From Saksenaea vasiformis B4078 (taxonomy: Eukaryota > Mucoromycota > Mucoromycetes > Mucorales > Saksenaeaceae), in the NCBI GenBank assembly GCA_000697055.1, contig JNDT01001313.1, positions 1 to 64,000 on the forward strand: 64,000 nucleotides of DNA. The letters run 5' to 3'. The notes under the pieces were generated by a model. That model was given only the letters and a program-made list of their open reading frames with translations. It searched no databases and was not told the origin of the DNA. Position 1 is the stretch's first letter, and every line of letters begins with the position of its first letter. Shown in pieces: positions 1 to 12,538 of this stretch. A program made the position numbers and the translations under genes.

Positions 1-657
1 TTTTTTTCTACTGCTCCTTTCTCTTTTTCAGTGCTGTTCTTTATTTTAGTGCCATTCTTTTTTGTTACCATTTTGTCTTCTTACAATAAACATTGCAATT
101 ATGCTAATTAACTTGAACAATGTGACTTCTGGAATGAGTTCGGCAATTATAGCGCACTCATGGCTGCCTGTCTTCTATATATTTTTGCTTAATTTGTATG
201 CCGAGATTGCAATGATTAATAGAACTTAGAACTCAATGAATCATGTTATGATCTCACATATGAATAAACGAATGAATACGAATATTCTTAAAAATATTCG
301 AATGAATATGAATATATTCTTCCTTTTAATGAATGAATATGAATATCCTACTAAATATTCAAATATATTTGAATATTCAGATGTTCAAATATATTCGTTC
401 GTGCTGATGTCTAAATAGTATTGAATTATTTAGATATAACATTTTTTATATCTTTTTTTTTTACTTCTTTTTTTTTATTTTTTAAATCTTTTTTATAAAT
501 AAATAATTTATTAATTAATGTAAAAAATTTATATAAAAATTATATTACTTTCTTATATATAATATTTATTTTCAAAACTCATACCAATAAATATAAAAGC
601 AACACCAAACATTTCTACACGATTGTATTTTAGTAATAGATTTAGTAAAAATCAACT
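1..657. other. AT-rich intergenic DNA
   Basis: No gene is recognisable. Positions 255-410 are built from loosely repeated gaatat and attcaaat words, many of them self-complementary. Positions 420-560 are almost pure A+T. The short ORF across 236-418 only reflects this low-complexity DNA. Confidence 0.7.
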
Positions 658-740
658 GGTAATTTGGCCGAGTTGGTCTAAGGCGCCGCACTCAAGTTGC
701 GGTCTCGAAAGAGGCGTGAGTTCGAATCTCACAGTTACCA
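658..740 (+). tRNA. tRNA-Leu (anticodon CAA)
   Basis: A complete class II tRNA. The acceptor arm pairs GGTAATT (658-664) with AGTTACC (733-739), with one G-T wobble, and A740 is the discriminator. The anticodon stem CCGCA/TGCGG encloses the loop CTCAAGT, giving anticodon CAA, which reads the leucine codon TTG. A long variable arm, typical of tRNA-Leu, follows. The T arm is GTGAG-TTCGAAT-CTCAC. No intron interrupts the anticodon loop, unlike the budding yeast tRNA-Leu(CAA). CCA is not encoded, as expected in a eukaryote. A Pol III terminator, TTTT, lies at 742-745. Confidence 0.95.
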
Positions 741-1815
741 CTTTTGCACCTCTCACTTCGAGGTTACACGAATGTTCAACTATTCCCTTTTTTGGCCAAT
801 TATGGAATTTGCTTACGCTTTTTACATTATATGCATCTTTGCTGTTCTATTGTCAGCCTGATTACCTTCGTAATACATTCTTCGATCCATGTGTACCTCC
901 TTCCATGAAAAGGTACCGAGTAGGTGTTTTTATTTCTAAACGCACCACGTCGAAGTACATCGAGTATTCCTATTCTTTCTTCATCAGTTAATTGAAATAA
1001 AATATAAGTAACAGCGTTTCTCAAAGCCATTTCATTGATACAGTTAAAATTCTGGAGTTATTGGTATCCTTTAAAAAAAGTACTCACGTTACTTAGATTA
1101 GTGTTTCCAAGGGTGACAACGTGGAATAGAGAATTATCACTGTGGTATATGTAGACGGTCGTAGTATTCATCCTATTGAAATGTGTTCCATAACAGGAAG
1201 ATCGTGATTAACGTATTTCCATTTACAGTGAGCTTCTCTATATTGGAACACCGATTATGCCTCATCTCTAAATCATAGAGACATCGCCGAGGTCGTTAAC
1301 AAGGTGGCACTGCCACCGCAGTAATTACCATCATGAACACCTATCACCGAGAAGAACGTTCACTTAAATCTGAATTCCGAAAAGACTGAACAAATATAAG
1401 TAGGCAGACAAATTGAATGAAATAAAGATATCCAACAGTCTCAAAGGATTTTTATCCGTTTCCCTTTTGCTAAACTTGAATCACCAGGATAAACATGCAA
1501 GCCCATGGTCTGATGCTATTTGCAGCATACTTTTTAAATGATGCCACACCAACGCGCGCATAGATGAAGGGAGTGATTTACGAAGAACAATGTTTTGGAA
1601 TGCATAAGTGAATAGCTGGCCGCAATGAATTTTAAGGCTCGCCAAAAGTCTTGCAACGTGCGTTATCTAATAATTGGATGATAGACAAAATCTATCCAGA
1701 TCGCGCTAGTTATCAAAAATTCAAAATAGGAAATTCAGTCCACAGGAAAACTGCATAATACATTAGAACCTTGCTGTAACGTTGGCAGCGAAATAGCATT
1801 CCGATTCAAATGGTT
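741..1815. other. intergenic region, no gene seen
   Basis: This lies between the tRNA and the 3' end of the fucosidase gene. After the Pol III terminator I see no ORF with recognisable content on either strand. ORFs at 623-991 and 827-1030 overlap on opposite strands and resemble no family I know. Confidence 0.6.
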
Positions 1816-4204
1816 TTAATGATGATTTTTAATTTGTAATACCAAAACAGAATCGGTCTGATTGAGAAAATGATCAGGTACCTGGATTACCAGGTGACCA
1901 CTCATGCGTTCAGTATACCAAGGTACGGTTGGCTTGATTGAGGAGGATAAAATACTAATCGTAGCGTTAGGGTAGAGGGGCACCGGTGTTTTTACAGTCA
2001 ATACGGAGTTGACAGGTCCCAGAGAGAAGATGTAGAATGAGCCGTCGCGCCCTATAGTGAACCTGAGCGTGCGTTCTGTTGCAGTAATCCAATAAGGTTG
2101 TGTGTCAAATACAGCAGGCCCAGCGTTCTCAAGCCATGATCCAATCTCATGTAGCCGTTGCATCATCGTACTGTCTATTGCTCCTGATGCTTTGGGTCCA
2201 ATATTTAACAGAAAGTTGCCACCCTTTGCAACTGTGTCTACTAGCTGTTTCACGAGAGAAAATACAGTGACATACTGATCAGGTCTAGTTGCGTGGTTGT
2301 ACCTGCATGTAATATGTTTAGACGTACAGAAATCAAAAGCATCGTTACCCGAAAGAATATGGATCGATCCCCCGCGTAGCTTCCCAAAATCTCGCTGGTA
2401 AGTCGTTGGTTTGCTCATATTCCTTGGTCTGAAAATCGGAAACGCCATTCCCGCAACGATCATTGACAGCTACTTGAGAATTTTCTTTTAATGCCTTGTT
2501 AAAGTATTCTGATTGCCAGATAGTTGAGTTGTTAATTCCACCAATATCGCACCTAACGTTTGTTTAATAAAGTGTCGGACGCGATGTCAAAATTTTACCA
2601 GAAGATATCGGGACTATAGTGGCGTATAAGCTCTTGCGCTTGTGGGACCTGCAATTCGTTGACAAAATCATCCACTGGTGGCGCTCCCGTGTATGGTATC
2701 GTTTTGTTCGTATATGGATTTCTTGGGGGACCGCCCCAATCAGAGAGTCCGTGATAGTCCGGGTGATACCACTCTGGCAACGAGACTAATGGAAATCGGT
2801 TAACGATTGTATAATATCGGAGCGCGTACAATATAACCCGCGTTTTAGATGAGGATAGTTCCTTTTGGCTTCCTCTAACACTTCTCTAACAAAGTCTCGA
2901 TGGGGTGACAGGAAAGATGTAGATCGTTGAGTAATCGTAGTGTTGAACAGGGCAATGCCGTCGTGATGCTTCGTAGTAAACACAAAATACCGTGCGCGTG
3001 CCCTATGAATTAAGTCTAACCAGACACGTGGGTCGAAATCATTTGGTTGCCACTTTGGTATAAAATCATCGTAATTGAATTGCTTTCCATAATGTTTGCT
3101 ATGATAACTTTTTGTTGGTTCTTTTGCCATCTGCCACCAGTACCATTCCGCATAAGTCTTCCCGACAGGAGCCCACGAGGGAACAGAGTATACGCCCCAA
3201 TGGATAAATATACCAAACTTCGCATTGCGAAGCCAGTGTGGCGCCTCATGCTGCTGTAGTGACCTAAGGAATCCCCATCATAAGCGAACAAGGACTTGCA
3301 GGTCTGAAATAGCTCACGTTTCAATCGATTCATAACCACTGAACCCCAGATCAAAAGGGATGTCCACGGATGATGCAAGTAGCTGGTTCTCATTGTCCGT
3401 TATATACACATTCGCTAATACCTGGCCTCTCTGATCGCATTGGACGGCGACATCTACAACCTGGACATGTCCAGGCGCCAGGTACTCTATGACCCCTTCT
3501 TCCGATGTCATTACATATCTGCCTTCCACTCGTATCCGCGCTCTATTGATCCAATCCGGACTTGTGTTATGCACCCGAACAATCACGATGCGTTTCTGCT
3601 GCTGAAATCGAAATGTAGGTCGTGCAGAAATAATCTGGATAGGTTGTACTCTGTATAATGTCACTGAAAAGACATGAAAATCGGAATCTTCCGGAAAATC
3701 AATACGCTGTGCACGACGTAGAGGGTCAATGAAAACTGGCATCGAGAACAAGGCTGCTTTGTTCCCATCTTGCGTTTCTGAGAAGAACACATCCGCTCGA
3801 TCCATTTGCTCAAGAGATGAAGCTTGCCAGTCCGGTACACTAAGAACACTCGTCGTCTGTGTCCCATCGGCGTAAATCACGTCCAATTTCACCGTTACTG
3901 GTCCATGGCTTGCAGAAACAAGAATATACAGTGCACCAAACGACGTATTTGGTAATAATATTTGTTGGCCGTTTGCAATTATATTGTCTGCTCCAGAGCT
4001 GGGAAAGCTATAAGGCACCAACACAGATGGTTTCGTGACGTTATCACGAACAAGGTAATTACCAAGTGCGTCAAAGTCACCGTGTTCGCCGAAGGCTTGG
4101 TTATTAAATAGCTGTTGTAGATCTATTTGCTCTATGTCTGATGCAACTGCGATTATGGTAAAGAGGTAAGGCACAACGAAGAGGAAAGCTAAACATAGCA
4201 TCAT
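1816..4204 (-). CDS. secreted alpha-L-fucosidase (GH29)
   Basis: Hydrolyses terminal alpha-L-fucose, probably outside the cell. I join five exons: 4204-3318, 3263-2830, 2785-2599, 2552-2349 and 2302-1816. The total is 2199 nt (732 aa), all in phase, with GT-AG introns of 44-54 nt. A signal peptide begins at MMLCLAFLFVV. About 300 residues that I cannot assign precede the catalytic domain. The GH29 barrel is clear: FGIFIHWGVYSVPSW, then WYWWQMAKE, TKHHDGIALF, RGLYFSLPEWYHPDY across intron 2, and FWCDIGG across intron 3. The Asp of that last motif sits at the expected catalytic nucleophile position. NDRCG and KGGNFLLNIGP follow, with a beta-rich C-terminus. A TATA box lies about 50 bp upstream. 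The family call is firm; the substrate is inferred. Confidence 0.92.
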
Positions 4205-4248
4205 ATTGTAGAGAAGAAAGGAATAGCAAGCAGGAAGTCATGTACCTT

Positions 4249-4262
4249 TATATATATAATGG
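4249..4262 (-). promoter_or_regulatory. TATA box of the fucosidase gene
   Basis: On the minus strand the sequence reads TATATATATAAAGG, about 50 bp upstream of the start codon at 4204. It is followed by the pyrimidine-rich leader usual for fungal genes. Inferred from position and sequence only. Confidence 0.65.
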
Positions 4263-4617
4263 GTCTGTGTGGATCACTGTCGTGCACTCCTATTTGATGT
4301 GCCTTAAATAATGGCGTAAACCCCTTGCTTTTCGTTGTTCTAGGTGGGAATCTTCAAAAAAAAAAGAAAAGATGCGGCAACTCAACTTGCATTGCATAAG
4401 TATAAAGAGCCTTTTCTCTTTTGGTAAGACTTCGCTAACAAAGACGCAGACGAATAATTTCTGTATGGTGCAACATATGTATTATTGAACAAAAAAGTAA
4501 CTTTTTTCTTGAGGAAATCAGCGCTCACGTCTGCTCCATTTCTTCTTCTTTTTACACGCTTCTAACATTCAGCTACGAAATGATTTCAAATACTGGCGGA
4601 GATAACACCAGGGTTGT

Positions 4618-5992
4618 TTACAATCTGTTGACGTTCCCAAGGTTCTCGCATGCAGTCTTGACACGTTCGTACATGGACTTTTCAGCCTCGCGGATGAACA
4701 CACGGGGATCATAGTATTTCTTGTTAGGCTTGTTTGCTCCCTCAGGGTTACCAACCTGGGTCTGGAGGTAGTCCTTCTTGGACTCGTAGAACTTTCTCAA
4801 ACCGACCCAGTAAGCCCATTGAGTGTCAGTGTCGACATTCATCTTAATGACACCGTTCTTAACAGCAGTGGCAATTTCTTCTTCTGTAGAACCGGAACCA
4901 CCGTGGAAGACGAAGAAGACAGGCTTAGATTCCTCAGATTGGAGTTTCTCAGCAACGTAAGCTTGGTGCTTGCCCAACAATTCGGGGTGCAACTTAACGT
5001 TACCGGGGGCATACACACCGTGGACATTACCAAAACCAGCAGCAATGGAGAACAAGTCAGTGACCTCGCTGAAGGCCTTCTGGATATCCCAGATATCCTC
5101 GGGCTGTGTGTATAGAGCAGAGTTCTCGACGTCCTCGTTGTTCACACCATCTTCCTCACCACCAGTAATACCAATTTCCATCTCAAGCCAGCAACCAATG
5201 GCAGCCATGCGCTTAAGATACTTGAGACAGATCTCAATGTTTTCCTCCTTGGACTCTTCGGAAAGATCCAACATGTGCGAAGAGAACAACGGTTCCTTGT
5301 TGGCCTTGTAGTACTCCTCATCGGCAGCAAGCATGCCTAAATATCGCAACGGTCACATATCTGTCAATGTTTCTTGCTCAGCTTACCATCGAACCAGGGG
5401 AGAAGCTTCTTAGCACAGTGGTCAGAGTGGACAACAACAGGGATACCGTAGGCCTTGGCAACGGAACGGACGTACTAAAGCCGATGTTCAGCTCAAGCAT
5501 TACAAAATACAGCGCGCTACTTTACCTGAGCACCAGCAACGGCACCAATGATGGAAGCTTCTTGGTTCTTGTTAGACAAGCCCTTTCCGGCGAAGTAGGC
5601 AGCACCGCCGTTTGAGAATTGGATGATGATAGGCGACTTGATGTCACGGGCGGCTTCCAAAGCAGCGTTGACAGTGCTATTTTTAGAGGAGTTAGTGAAC
5701 TTGAAGTCCATGGCATTTAAACCACCGACTTCCCCACAATCTACCCATGCACGCTGTACGCGCCTAAACGAATCCCTCGTGTCCCCCTTTTCCCTTTTCT
5801 TAAGAAGACATCACGCATTTACCTGGTAGAAGTACAGTTGATAGCAGGGATAGCAAAGTTGTTTTCACGGGCTAAATAATAATATACATTAGCGATATAC
5901 AGTGCAGCATTATAATGCTTACCATAAGCAAAAAGCTTGCGGACGTCTTGTCCAGTGATAACACCAGCGGGAACAATATCGAGAACACCCAT
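4618..5992 (-). CDS. FBA1: fructose-bisphosphate aldolase, class II
   Basis: Cleaves fructose 1,6-bisphosphate in cytosolic glycolysis using zinc. Exons are 5992-5923, 5871-5823, 5676-5526, 5474-5387 and 5336-4618. They sum to 1077 nt (358 aa), the usual length for fungal class II enzymes. The start reads MGVLDIVPAGVITG. Metal and substrate motifs are present: VVVHSDHCAKKLLPWFDG, the acidic EMEIGITGGEEDG, the histidine in GFGNVHGVYAPGNVKL, and FHGGSGS. The end, YERVKTACENLGN, is typical. Codon choice is strongly biased to C- or G-ending codons, unlike neighbouring genes, which points to high expression. All introns lie in the first third of the gene. Confidence 0.97.
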
Positions 5993-6059
5993 GTTTATGA
6001 AAGTAGAAAAGTGTGTGAAAAAGAAGCAAACAGAAAGAAAAGGAAGTACGAGGCCTTCC

Positions 6060-6071
6060 GACTATTTATGC
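6060..6071 (-). promoter_or_regulatory. TATA-like element of FBA1
   Basis: On the minus strand the sequence reads CATAAATAGT about 70 bp upstream of the FBA1 start codon. Between it and the ATG the transcript strand is a long pyrimidine-rich tract, a common leader of highly expressed fungal genes. Confidence 0.5.
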
Positions 6072-6132
6072 CCCAAAATTAATCAGGTTTACATCACCAT
6101 CCGATTTGTCCCTCACCTGAGGGAGAGACACC

Positions 6133-6152
6133 GTGCGGGGCCAGCCCCGCAC
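6133..6152. repeat. GC-rich inverted repeat in the FBA1 upstream region
   Basis: A perfect palindrome-like hairpin: GTGCGGGGC and its reverse complement GCCCCGCAC are separated by only CA. It sits about 140 bp upstream of the FBA1 start codon in otherwise AT-leaning DNA. It could be a dyad binding site for a transcription factor; no factor is recognisable. Confidence 0.6.
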
Positions 6153-7234
6153 TTACGCTGCGACATTTTCATTGGTCAACTCCGCGTCTCTTTCCATCGG
6201 ACATCCAAACACCACAGTTTCCCAAGTGACATGAACGCAAGAATTTGGTGCTGCAGGAAAGCACCAAGGATACTGTAGACGGAGCACAACCGTCACTATG
6301 CCCCGGTTCCGCTTGAGGATAGGGATCACAGAACGGGCATCATGGGCCTTGGAGAGACAGGCTTTCATGGATTAACCTAAACGCAGCTCCCGAAGTTCTC
6401 CGCCGGAGAATCGGCTCATATGAAAATGACAGAAAAGGAAAACCGTGTTTCCCGCTATTGCCCCTTGTTGTTCAGAGATTTGACTTCCACTGTACCACAA
6501 AGCAATTTGGTCAATGATCTACACCGCTGTCTTATATGTACAGTTGGGAGGCAAACAGTGCAGATTCTTCCCCGAAATTTTTGCTTCCTCTTCCTTTTTT
6601 AAGCAGCCACGTAGTTTCCATTAGGTGTATATCAAGTAGCATGTCTTTGTATCGCCTTACTCACATTTGACAAGCAAAATTGAATTTTGAGGAAACCAAA
6701 GGCGTGATCAAATTAAAGACAGCAACTTGTTAGAAATACCTTAGCACGCATCTCCTTCTCCTGCCTCGTCTTACCAATAGTATAGTCTTAGAGCCTGTAA
6801 GTGGGAAAGGTCACTAACGTACCTCTGCACAATGAAATCATTGCTTATTGGGTAAACACGGCATTAAGAACGCTTGCAGTATTGACAGATCTGTTGCTGC
6901 TAGGCGCCGTCACTCCACCGACTTAACGGTCGCAGTCAATGATTTGACGTAGATCTGTTGTCAGAGTTCGCTGTCTTAGCCAGAAATAATAGTATTAATC
7001 AAAAGCTGAAATTATCTACTTTCCACTTTTTGTTGAGTCAAATAATCATTTCGAAATGCTTTTTCAAACCCAAGATGGCGCATAGTCCATCGATGAGTAC
7101 CACTTGAATTAAGATAAAAGCAATCGCTTCCTAGAGTAAATTCGTTTAGCGCCAACTGATGCAGAACTACATGAAAACTCCATTTATTTCAAAATTTCGG
7201 CAAAATTCTGTAGACAGGCATAATACGGTGGATG
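6153..7234. other. intergenic region upstream of FBA1
   Basis: About 1.1 kb between the FBA1 promoter and the 3' end of the DDB1/CPSF-A family gene. Short ORFs at 6153-6368 (minus) and 6420-6602 (plus) show no family resemblance. I see no RNA gene. Confidence 0.6.
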
Positions 7235-10200
7235 CTAACAATATCGCTCAAGTGCATCTACTAGTTGTCGAAGAAGGAATGCAACCTCCTGCGCTGGCAA
7301 GGAATCTTTATCCTCAGCCAATGATGTAAGTAACCTGTGATTGCTGTCCGCGTCCAGTAGTCTTTTATCATTTGAGTTCCCTTGTCCAGGCAGACACTGC
7401 AAAAATGACAGAATAGCATCTGTCATATCGATCATATTTTTCTGTTGGAGGCGAACTACTTCCACCTGTTCTTCCGGGGCTAATCTTAGGTACATCGCGA
7501 TCATGTCACCATGAATTGTATTCTTCTGTCCGCCCGATAGTTGACAAAACCATGCTTGGAAATCCCGGGTGGATCCTAACAGCAGTGAAGTGGGACCGTA
7601 CGCCATGATACGTTCCTGAAGAGCTAATAAAAGCTTGTACAAGCTTTCACTAATGCGATGAATCGTTACTACGCCTCCGGCGACAGTACAACCAATAATT
7701 GGTTCAACTTGGTCCGCTGACTTGGACAGTTTTTGATCATCCTTGCGTAGGTCTGCTGTCCATGGAATCAAATGAGCCGTTAGCTTGTTCTCTCCTTGCT
7801 GAAGCATGTATTGGGTCCGTAACGACCCAAGTTTAGGCTTGATGATGATATCTGGATAATGAAACGAAAATAATTGTAACAACCGCCGTTCAAACGATTT
7901 GTCCTCTGTCGTCCAAAGTAATTGAGCTTAATGGAAAATTTTAGAACAACATTACCTGGATCATCATACAGTGCCACAATGCCTCCAGATTGACATGCTC
8001 CAACCGCTATACGGCTATTGAGCATCAATGAATGGTGTACAGTGCGAGCGACCGTATCACTACAGTCCTGTTAGGCACCGTTTCTTCAGATTTCCAGAAA
8101 CTCACCTTTTTAAGAACTCTAATTTTCTTGTTTCAGCGTTGAACCTGTAAAATGAAATAGACTCCGTCTGTGAAGTGATGCAAATGCGATCTCCAATAAC
8201 ATGAATAGAAGTAATTAAAAAGCGAAGAGATTTGCAAGCAATCTCTTCTAGCCTAAGAAAAAACATTTTAGCAAAACGTGCCGTAAAAGATGTAGCCTAC
8301 GTACTTTCCGCTGTCCGAATTTAGGCGATATAGGTATAACACGGAGCCGGCTGAAAAAAGTAACCTGTTCCTTACTTAATTAATAGATTCAAAGCTTGAA
8401 TACCCAGTCTACCCGGCAGAATGTGGACAAATAGCAAATACGCCATCTTCAAGGTTATCTTTGTTCCAAATTCGACGCAGCTCGTAGCTAGTGGCTATGC
8501 GATGGCTGTTTTTCTCAAGACGATAAAGCAAAAGAGCACCGCTATCCATCCCAGATTTTGATACTGAGTTTGGCCGGCGAAACGGCTGGGGCTTTCGTGG
8601 ATGTCCTAAACCGACACATATGTATTTGCAATGACGATCGCGGCGTGGGACATCCCATTCTGAAAGCAGTGAGATGACCGTTGATAGGACTTTTTCTTAA
8701 AGAAAAAAGCGAGCTTACCTGCTGAGGAGAGGACTCTGACGCCACTTCTTCTAAAGTTATCATCGGTACGGATTATGTTCTCCACTGCAAGCGTACTGCC
8801 GCTAATAAGTTGTTAACGATCATTCCTGAACCAAGGAAGAGACAGATTACCTAAATGTATCGATTAATCTCACCGTGTTGTTTTGTGCTGTGCCGTCAGA
8901 AGATGAGGTTATCGTAGTAACGTAGTCATTCCTGTTATCGTGCAGGACTTTGCGTGGCGTCTAATTAAATTTTTCATGAATAAAATGACAGAAGAATAGT
9001 TGAAGGATCAAACCTCGCCGAGAGTAATTTTGCGTGTGTTTGGCCGGCTGTGCTGACCAACCTCAAGAAATTGTAACTTGCAATCTTCTACCACCGCAAG
9101 CACCTTCGTATCTGACGATAGCACAAAATCTGCATCAAAGCAGACGATTGCGCTGATAGATGCGGGCTTTTGCAAGAAAACTTTTTCAATGTCAAGAGAT
9201 TCATGACGCAATTCACTGCATTCGATTCTCCAAAGTTGATCCGAGAAAACAAAGGCTGTTTCGGTGGTTTCCCCAGTAAAATGAATCGTATATGTGCCTA
9301 AATCGCAGATTACAGGAGGTTGGCATAGCAGCGGCACACATGAGGATAGTCCTTGAAAGAAGGCAGGATTGATCCGATAGCTCAGCAAGGAACCTTGTCG
9401 TAATCCAACCAGAAGATGCTGAATAGGCGCTTCGGGGTTTCCTTTGCCATTGCTCAAAACTGTTACTGAAGATGGGACAGCAAACTCTCCTACAGCAGTA
9501 GAGCCTGATGATATTGACACAATTAGATTTACCTGTATGATACTATAAACCTAATACCTAAGTTTTCCTCATGTAAAATATCAATACTTTCATGATCAGT
9601 ATTGAAAAAAAGTAGGCGTGCCGTATAAGTTCCGACCATAAGGATCGATGTATCACCGGTTCTGGCGTCATTACTTATATATATTAAGCATTTGTGTGAG
9701 CCTTTGTTTCAAAAGCATAACCTTTTCACTTACGTTCGTAAAAAATGGCCTAAGTAACTGGGTTGTGTATCAAGAAGTAGTGATGTACCGGCCTTAATAT
9801 AGAGTGCGGGACTAAAGCGATGCCTGAGCATTCAATCGCAACGTTAACCACTTACCTTGGCAAACTACCTTGGATATCCAAAATATGAATTTGATATATT
9901 TGACCGTCAGACACGCATATGGCTAATCTATAGGCACTTTCTGCGATATTCCAGATGGTAGCAAATATAATGATGCACGATTCCGGTAGGTTAAGTTGCG
10001 TAACTTTCCATTCTAAAGTGTTTCCTAGATCAAAGGGCTTAGTACGAGGCAGATACTAGGGGAAGAAATATACCAAGGATACTATCGATTATAATTAACC
10101 CATATGCATGTACTTGGAGCAGATGTCGTCGCCCAGTTGTGTCGATAATGGAGTCGACCATTATCGTATTTCTGTTGGATACTATGCCGATAGAATCTGT

Positions 10201-12504
10201 GATATCTACGAGCCCTTCACCTAAATACAGATCAGAATGATTCCACAGGTTCATAGAACAAGAGCACTTACTGGTTTCCAAAACCGCCCTAGTAGCTGAA
10301 GAAGAAGAACCAACTAGGCAAGCTAGCTTTTGACCCTCGTCCAATGATACATACGCGCTCCACAGCTTGTTTACGCTAACAAACGCCAGCAAATCAAAGG
10401 TCACTACAATTTTCACACTTGTGCCTTTTAGTATACCCTTTCCATTCTGATGCTGATTCAGACAAAACTCTTGTATCGATTTCGCGCCCAATTATACACA
10501 GAGAACCTTGGCGATCCTGCCCTGAGCATGTAACAAGCGCATTTTGATGTCCATGGACATTGCTTGCAACCTCAAAGTCAACAATCGGTGCTCGGTTCGT
10601 TAAGTTATCCAGAACCACGGTAGGTGCCATTTCTTCGTGAGAGCATATTGAAAAATCGCAAACCTTTAGAACGTCGCGATCAGTTCAGCTAAAGGAAATC
10701 ATCTCTGATCATTTACCGCTATAACTTGGCTATCCGCGCTCTCTCCAGCGTACATCAACACATCACCAATACAATTATCTGGGGAATCTTCCAGGAGGAC
10801 TGTACCCAGATAACACAACGCCTGACCAACAGGATTCACTTGCGCCAATTCTGTCCATTTGATATGGTGTCGGTCTGATACATCCATCTTAAACAAGTAG
10901 CCATCCGCGGTACCCACATAAATCATCGGGTCGTGTGCATCCCCACGTAGTGAATAGGCCGTAATCATTGAGACTATCGATATGGTGAGTTTCTTGCTGC
11001 TGATGCTGGCCATTAGAATCCTTACGTTCGATATTATTAGGTGGCGCTGAAAGCAATCGGGTTCTGTAATTGACATCTCCAGTTACCAAGTCATCTACCG
11101 TTAAGATAAGGAAATCATTCTCCTAAAATAAAATAGTTATAATACCACTGTGTTAGTATAGAACGCTTACAGTGATAAGAACAAACGCTTCACGTAAGCA
11201 GGAGAGCGGTATTAACATTATCGGCAGAGAGTCACCTAGGATATTTGTCAGTTTCACATAGCTAACACTTGTTACTCGAAAAAATACTTGCTTTTACTGA
11301 GTTGATATGCACCAATGCGATCAATAATAATATCCTCACAATCCGACGCATTGATCGCATAGACAGCAACGCGACAGATACGCTCTACATCACTGTTCCA
11401 TATCAGTCTACGTGCTCTTACACGATTAGAGCTTACTTGTAAACTGCAACAGCCAACAAAATCCTGTCGTATGAGTCACTGCTGGTATGCAAAAATTCCA
11501 TATGCCAGATGATCCCTTGCTCTTCTGGCGAACCCATCTACCTTCCAATATTACTTTACGTCGTCGCACAGATTATTCTATTTACCCCGATAATAGGATT
11601 GAATCGTGTACGGGACATGGACTCTTTCAGAAACATAATATCAAACCGGTCTTGATATGAAGTAATGGCAATGGCGCGTGAACTACAAGGTCACTGAGCA
11701 TTAATTTCTCAATTGCTTCGAGACTTACTATGGATCAATAGCGAGCTTTTTGCCCACTTTGGTATACTCCATTCCTGGTTCATCCAATTGTACCTTTATA
11801 GTTTAGTTAGATTTCGTGTTAGGTATCACACTGCGCATGGCGTACTTGTGCTAGAATTTCGAATCGGCCATTTTCTGCAAGTTTTGACGGCTCTGGCGAG
11901 TTTATGGTCCAGAAAACTAAATTTCCATAGTCTGATACTGCTACAATGACCTCTTCACCGGGAATCCGCGTGTGTGGATTCTGTCGTATGTTCATGGTAT
12001 ATGGCTTTGCAATGGTATCGTCCGAATTTTTGTGTTCGTCATGAAGTTGATCAACCTCCTCGTCGTCGTTGTCATCAAATCGACATTTCAGTAAGCGTGC
12101 ATCGTTGATTGTGCCAAAAAGAGGCTGCTCAAATTGTTTTTTCAGAACGGAATTGTTAACTTCGGGCAATATACGCGTCAGTTTTAAGAGTTCCAGAGAA
12201 GTTCCCTACGGAAAGCGTAAATCCCAGAAAGCAGTGTAGGCAGTGCTACCTTCACAAGGATAACATCCGACGCATCCGAGCCAGAAACCGATCCATGAAG
12301 AATTCGCTGAACTGCGGTGCCATAACAAGTCGATCGATAGTGTACATACATAATAAAGCCGGTACAACTCTCAGGTAGCAGAGCGCTTCGGGCTTTGATA
12401 ACTTGTTCAAGCAACTCGTAAGAGGCACAACTTTCTGCCTCTCGTGCACAACGTTCATGTATAAAGCGGTCACAAAAGTCCCCAAAATGAACGCTGTTCA
12501 ACAA
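7235..12504 (-). CDS. DDB1/CPSF-A superfamily beta-propeller protein (MMS1_N type)
   Basis: A large protein of the family holding DDB1, MMS1, CPSF160 and SF3b130, which act as scaffolds in ubiquitin ligases or RNA processing. It has many short introns (roughly 18). The N-terminus, MYVHYRSTCYG through ILVKGTSLELLKL (joined at 12250/12205), matches the first propeller blade of the family. The middle shows HLLVGLRQGSLLSYR. The C-terminus shows GCTVAGGVVTIHRI, the CPSF-A terminal repeat. Most junctions close in phase, but one near 11431-11444 does not (see findings). The start is uncertain: the open frame has no ATG before the Met about 52 codons in, and BRF1 starts only 35 bp away on the other strand. 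It is too divergent to be the conserved spliceosomal member; I cannot choose between DDB1- and MMS1-like. Confidence 0.8.
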
Positions 12505-12538
12505 TTTTGATTCTCAAGCATACTCATTCAACAAAACA

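Noticed and set aside
4819..5330. Several plus- and minus-strand ORFs inside FBA1
   Set aside because: Arise from strong codon bias of the aldolase gene on the other frame; no independent family match.
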